From the NCBI GenBank assembly GCA_964440605.1, contig CAYTSW010000070.1, positions 1-13,899 on the forward strand: DNA of 13,899 bases, given 5' to 3'. Both the position numbers and the translations under genes were made by a program. Below, one piece after another: positions 13,688-13,899 of the stretch. Position 1 is the stretch's first letter. Every line of letters starts with the position of its first letter. The stretch comes from CAYTSW01 sp964440605 (GTDB taxonomy: Bacteria; Planctomycetota; Phycisphaerae; Phycisphaerales; UBA1924). The notes below the pieces were generated by a model. The model saw only the letters and a list, made by a program, of their open reading frames with translations, ran no database searches and was not told the origin of the DNA.

Positions 13688-13701
13688 TGTCTGCCGCCTC
13701 G

Positions 13702-13711
13702 NNNNNNNNNN
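13702..13711. other. assembly gap (ten Ns)
   Basis: Exactly ten Ns interrupt the QueC-like gene. This is a placeholder, and the true distance is unknown. Confidence 0.95.
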
Positions 13712-13712
13712 G

Positions 13713-13899
13713 GCGGGGTGCGACCGGGTGGTGTGGCCGGTCGCGCTGGGGAGCGACCTCGACGCGATCGCCGAGGCCGCCGAGCGGGCGCTGCTGGTGA
13801 CGCGGCTGGCGTGGCTGGACGAGGGGACGCTGACGCGGCCCGCGCCCGAGGTGCTCACTCCCTTGCTCGACCTCTCCGAAGTGCAACTGTTGGAGCTGG
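13713..13899 (+). CDS. QueC/ExsB-like protein, C-terminal part, runs off the window
   Basis: The frame beginning in the gap is open to the window end: GCDRVVWPVALGSDLDAIAE, AERALLVTRLAWLD, then LTPLLDLSEVQLLEL. The RVVWPV strand, the acidic loop after it and the TP-xLDL-xxxQL-xEL segment fit the second half of QueC/ExsB-like proteins, where the corresponding region lines the nucleotide and substrate site. It is in phase with the shifted frame just before the gap, so it belongs with the fragment starting at 13367. The gene end is not in the window. Confidence 0.5.

Noticed and set aside
1..13899. An undescribed defence, mobile or biosynthetic system
   Set aside because: I looked for transposases, integrases, nucleases, reverse transcriptases, toxin-antitoxin pairs and repeat arrays and saw none; the genes are mostly unrelated single units.

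Overview
The window is a GC-rich chromosomal segment that looks like a planctomycete, most likely from the Phycisphaerae. The evidence is the strong G/C bias at third codon positions, the unusual protein families (a DUF4394 protein, an RskA-type anti-sigma domain, a long orphan exported helical-repeat protein), and start sites that mostly lack Shine-Dalgarno sequences. The taxonomic call is inference; there is no rRNA or other marker here. A run of ten Ns at 13702-13711 marks a scaffold gap, so this is probably draft or metagenome-derived sequence and unusual joins deserve caution.

Layout. (1) 60-3871: a LysR-type regulator followed in the same direction by aconitase acnA, with an A/T-rich repeat-bearing control region between them. 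(2) 3872-4517: about 650 bases without a credible gene, holding several inverted repeats and a nested terminator-like structure. (3) 4518-4865, minus strand: a small stand-alone PilZ-domain protein. (4) 5120-6562: F1 ATP synthase beta subunit atpD, alone, without the usual atpC behind it, closed by a strong intrinsic terminator. (5) 6670-9120: an 816-residue exported alpha-helical repeat protein of unknown function. (6) 9352-10906: a chimeric exported protein (DUF4394 half-domain, coiled coil, RskA-like domain) and a small exported protein. (7) 10917-11037: a repeat-like hairpin element, then the clamp-loader subunit delta' (holB), then convergently a GNAT acetyltransferase, with a related hairpin between the two. 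(8) 12807-13304: an apparently Tat-exported DsrE-family protein, and at the end a QueC/ExsB-like PP-loop protein broken by a frame change and the assembly gap.

The genes do not form one pathway. Central metabolism (acnA, atpD) and replication (holB) genes are interspersed with lineage-specific exported proteins, mostly as single transcription units. The clearest whole-window pattern is regulatory. Four genes on both strands (lysR, the 816-residue protein, holB, GNAT) have a TANNNT hexamer ending exactly six bases before the start codon, which predicts leaderless mRNAs. acnA, the chimeric gene and the DsrE gene instead carry clear Shine-Dalgarno sequences. I see no defence system, mobile element, CRISPR array, tRNA or rRNA. 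The most noteworthy items are the leaderless-promoter signature, the DUF4394/RskA chimera, the orphan atpD and the acnA control region.
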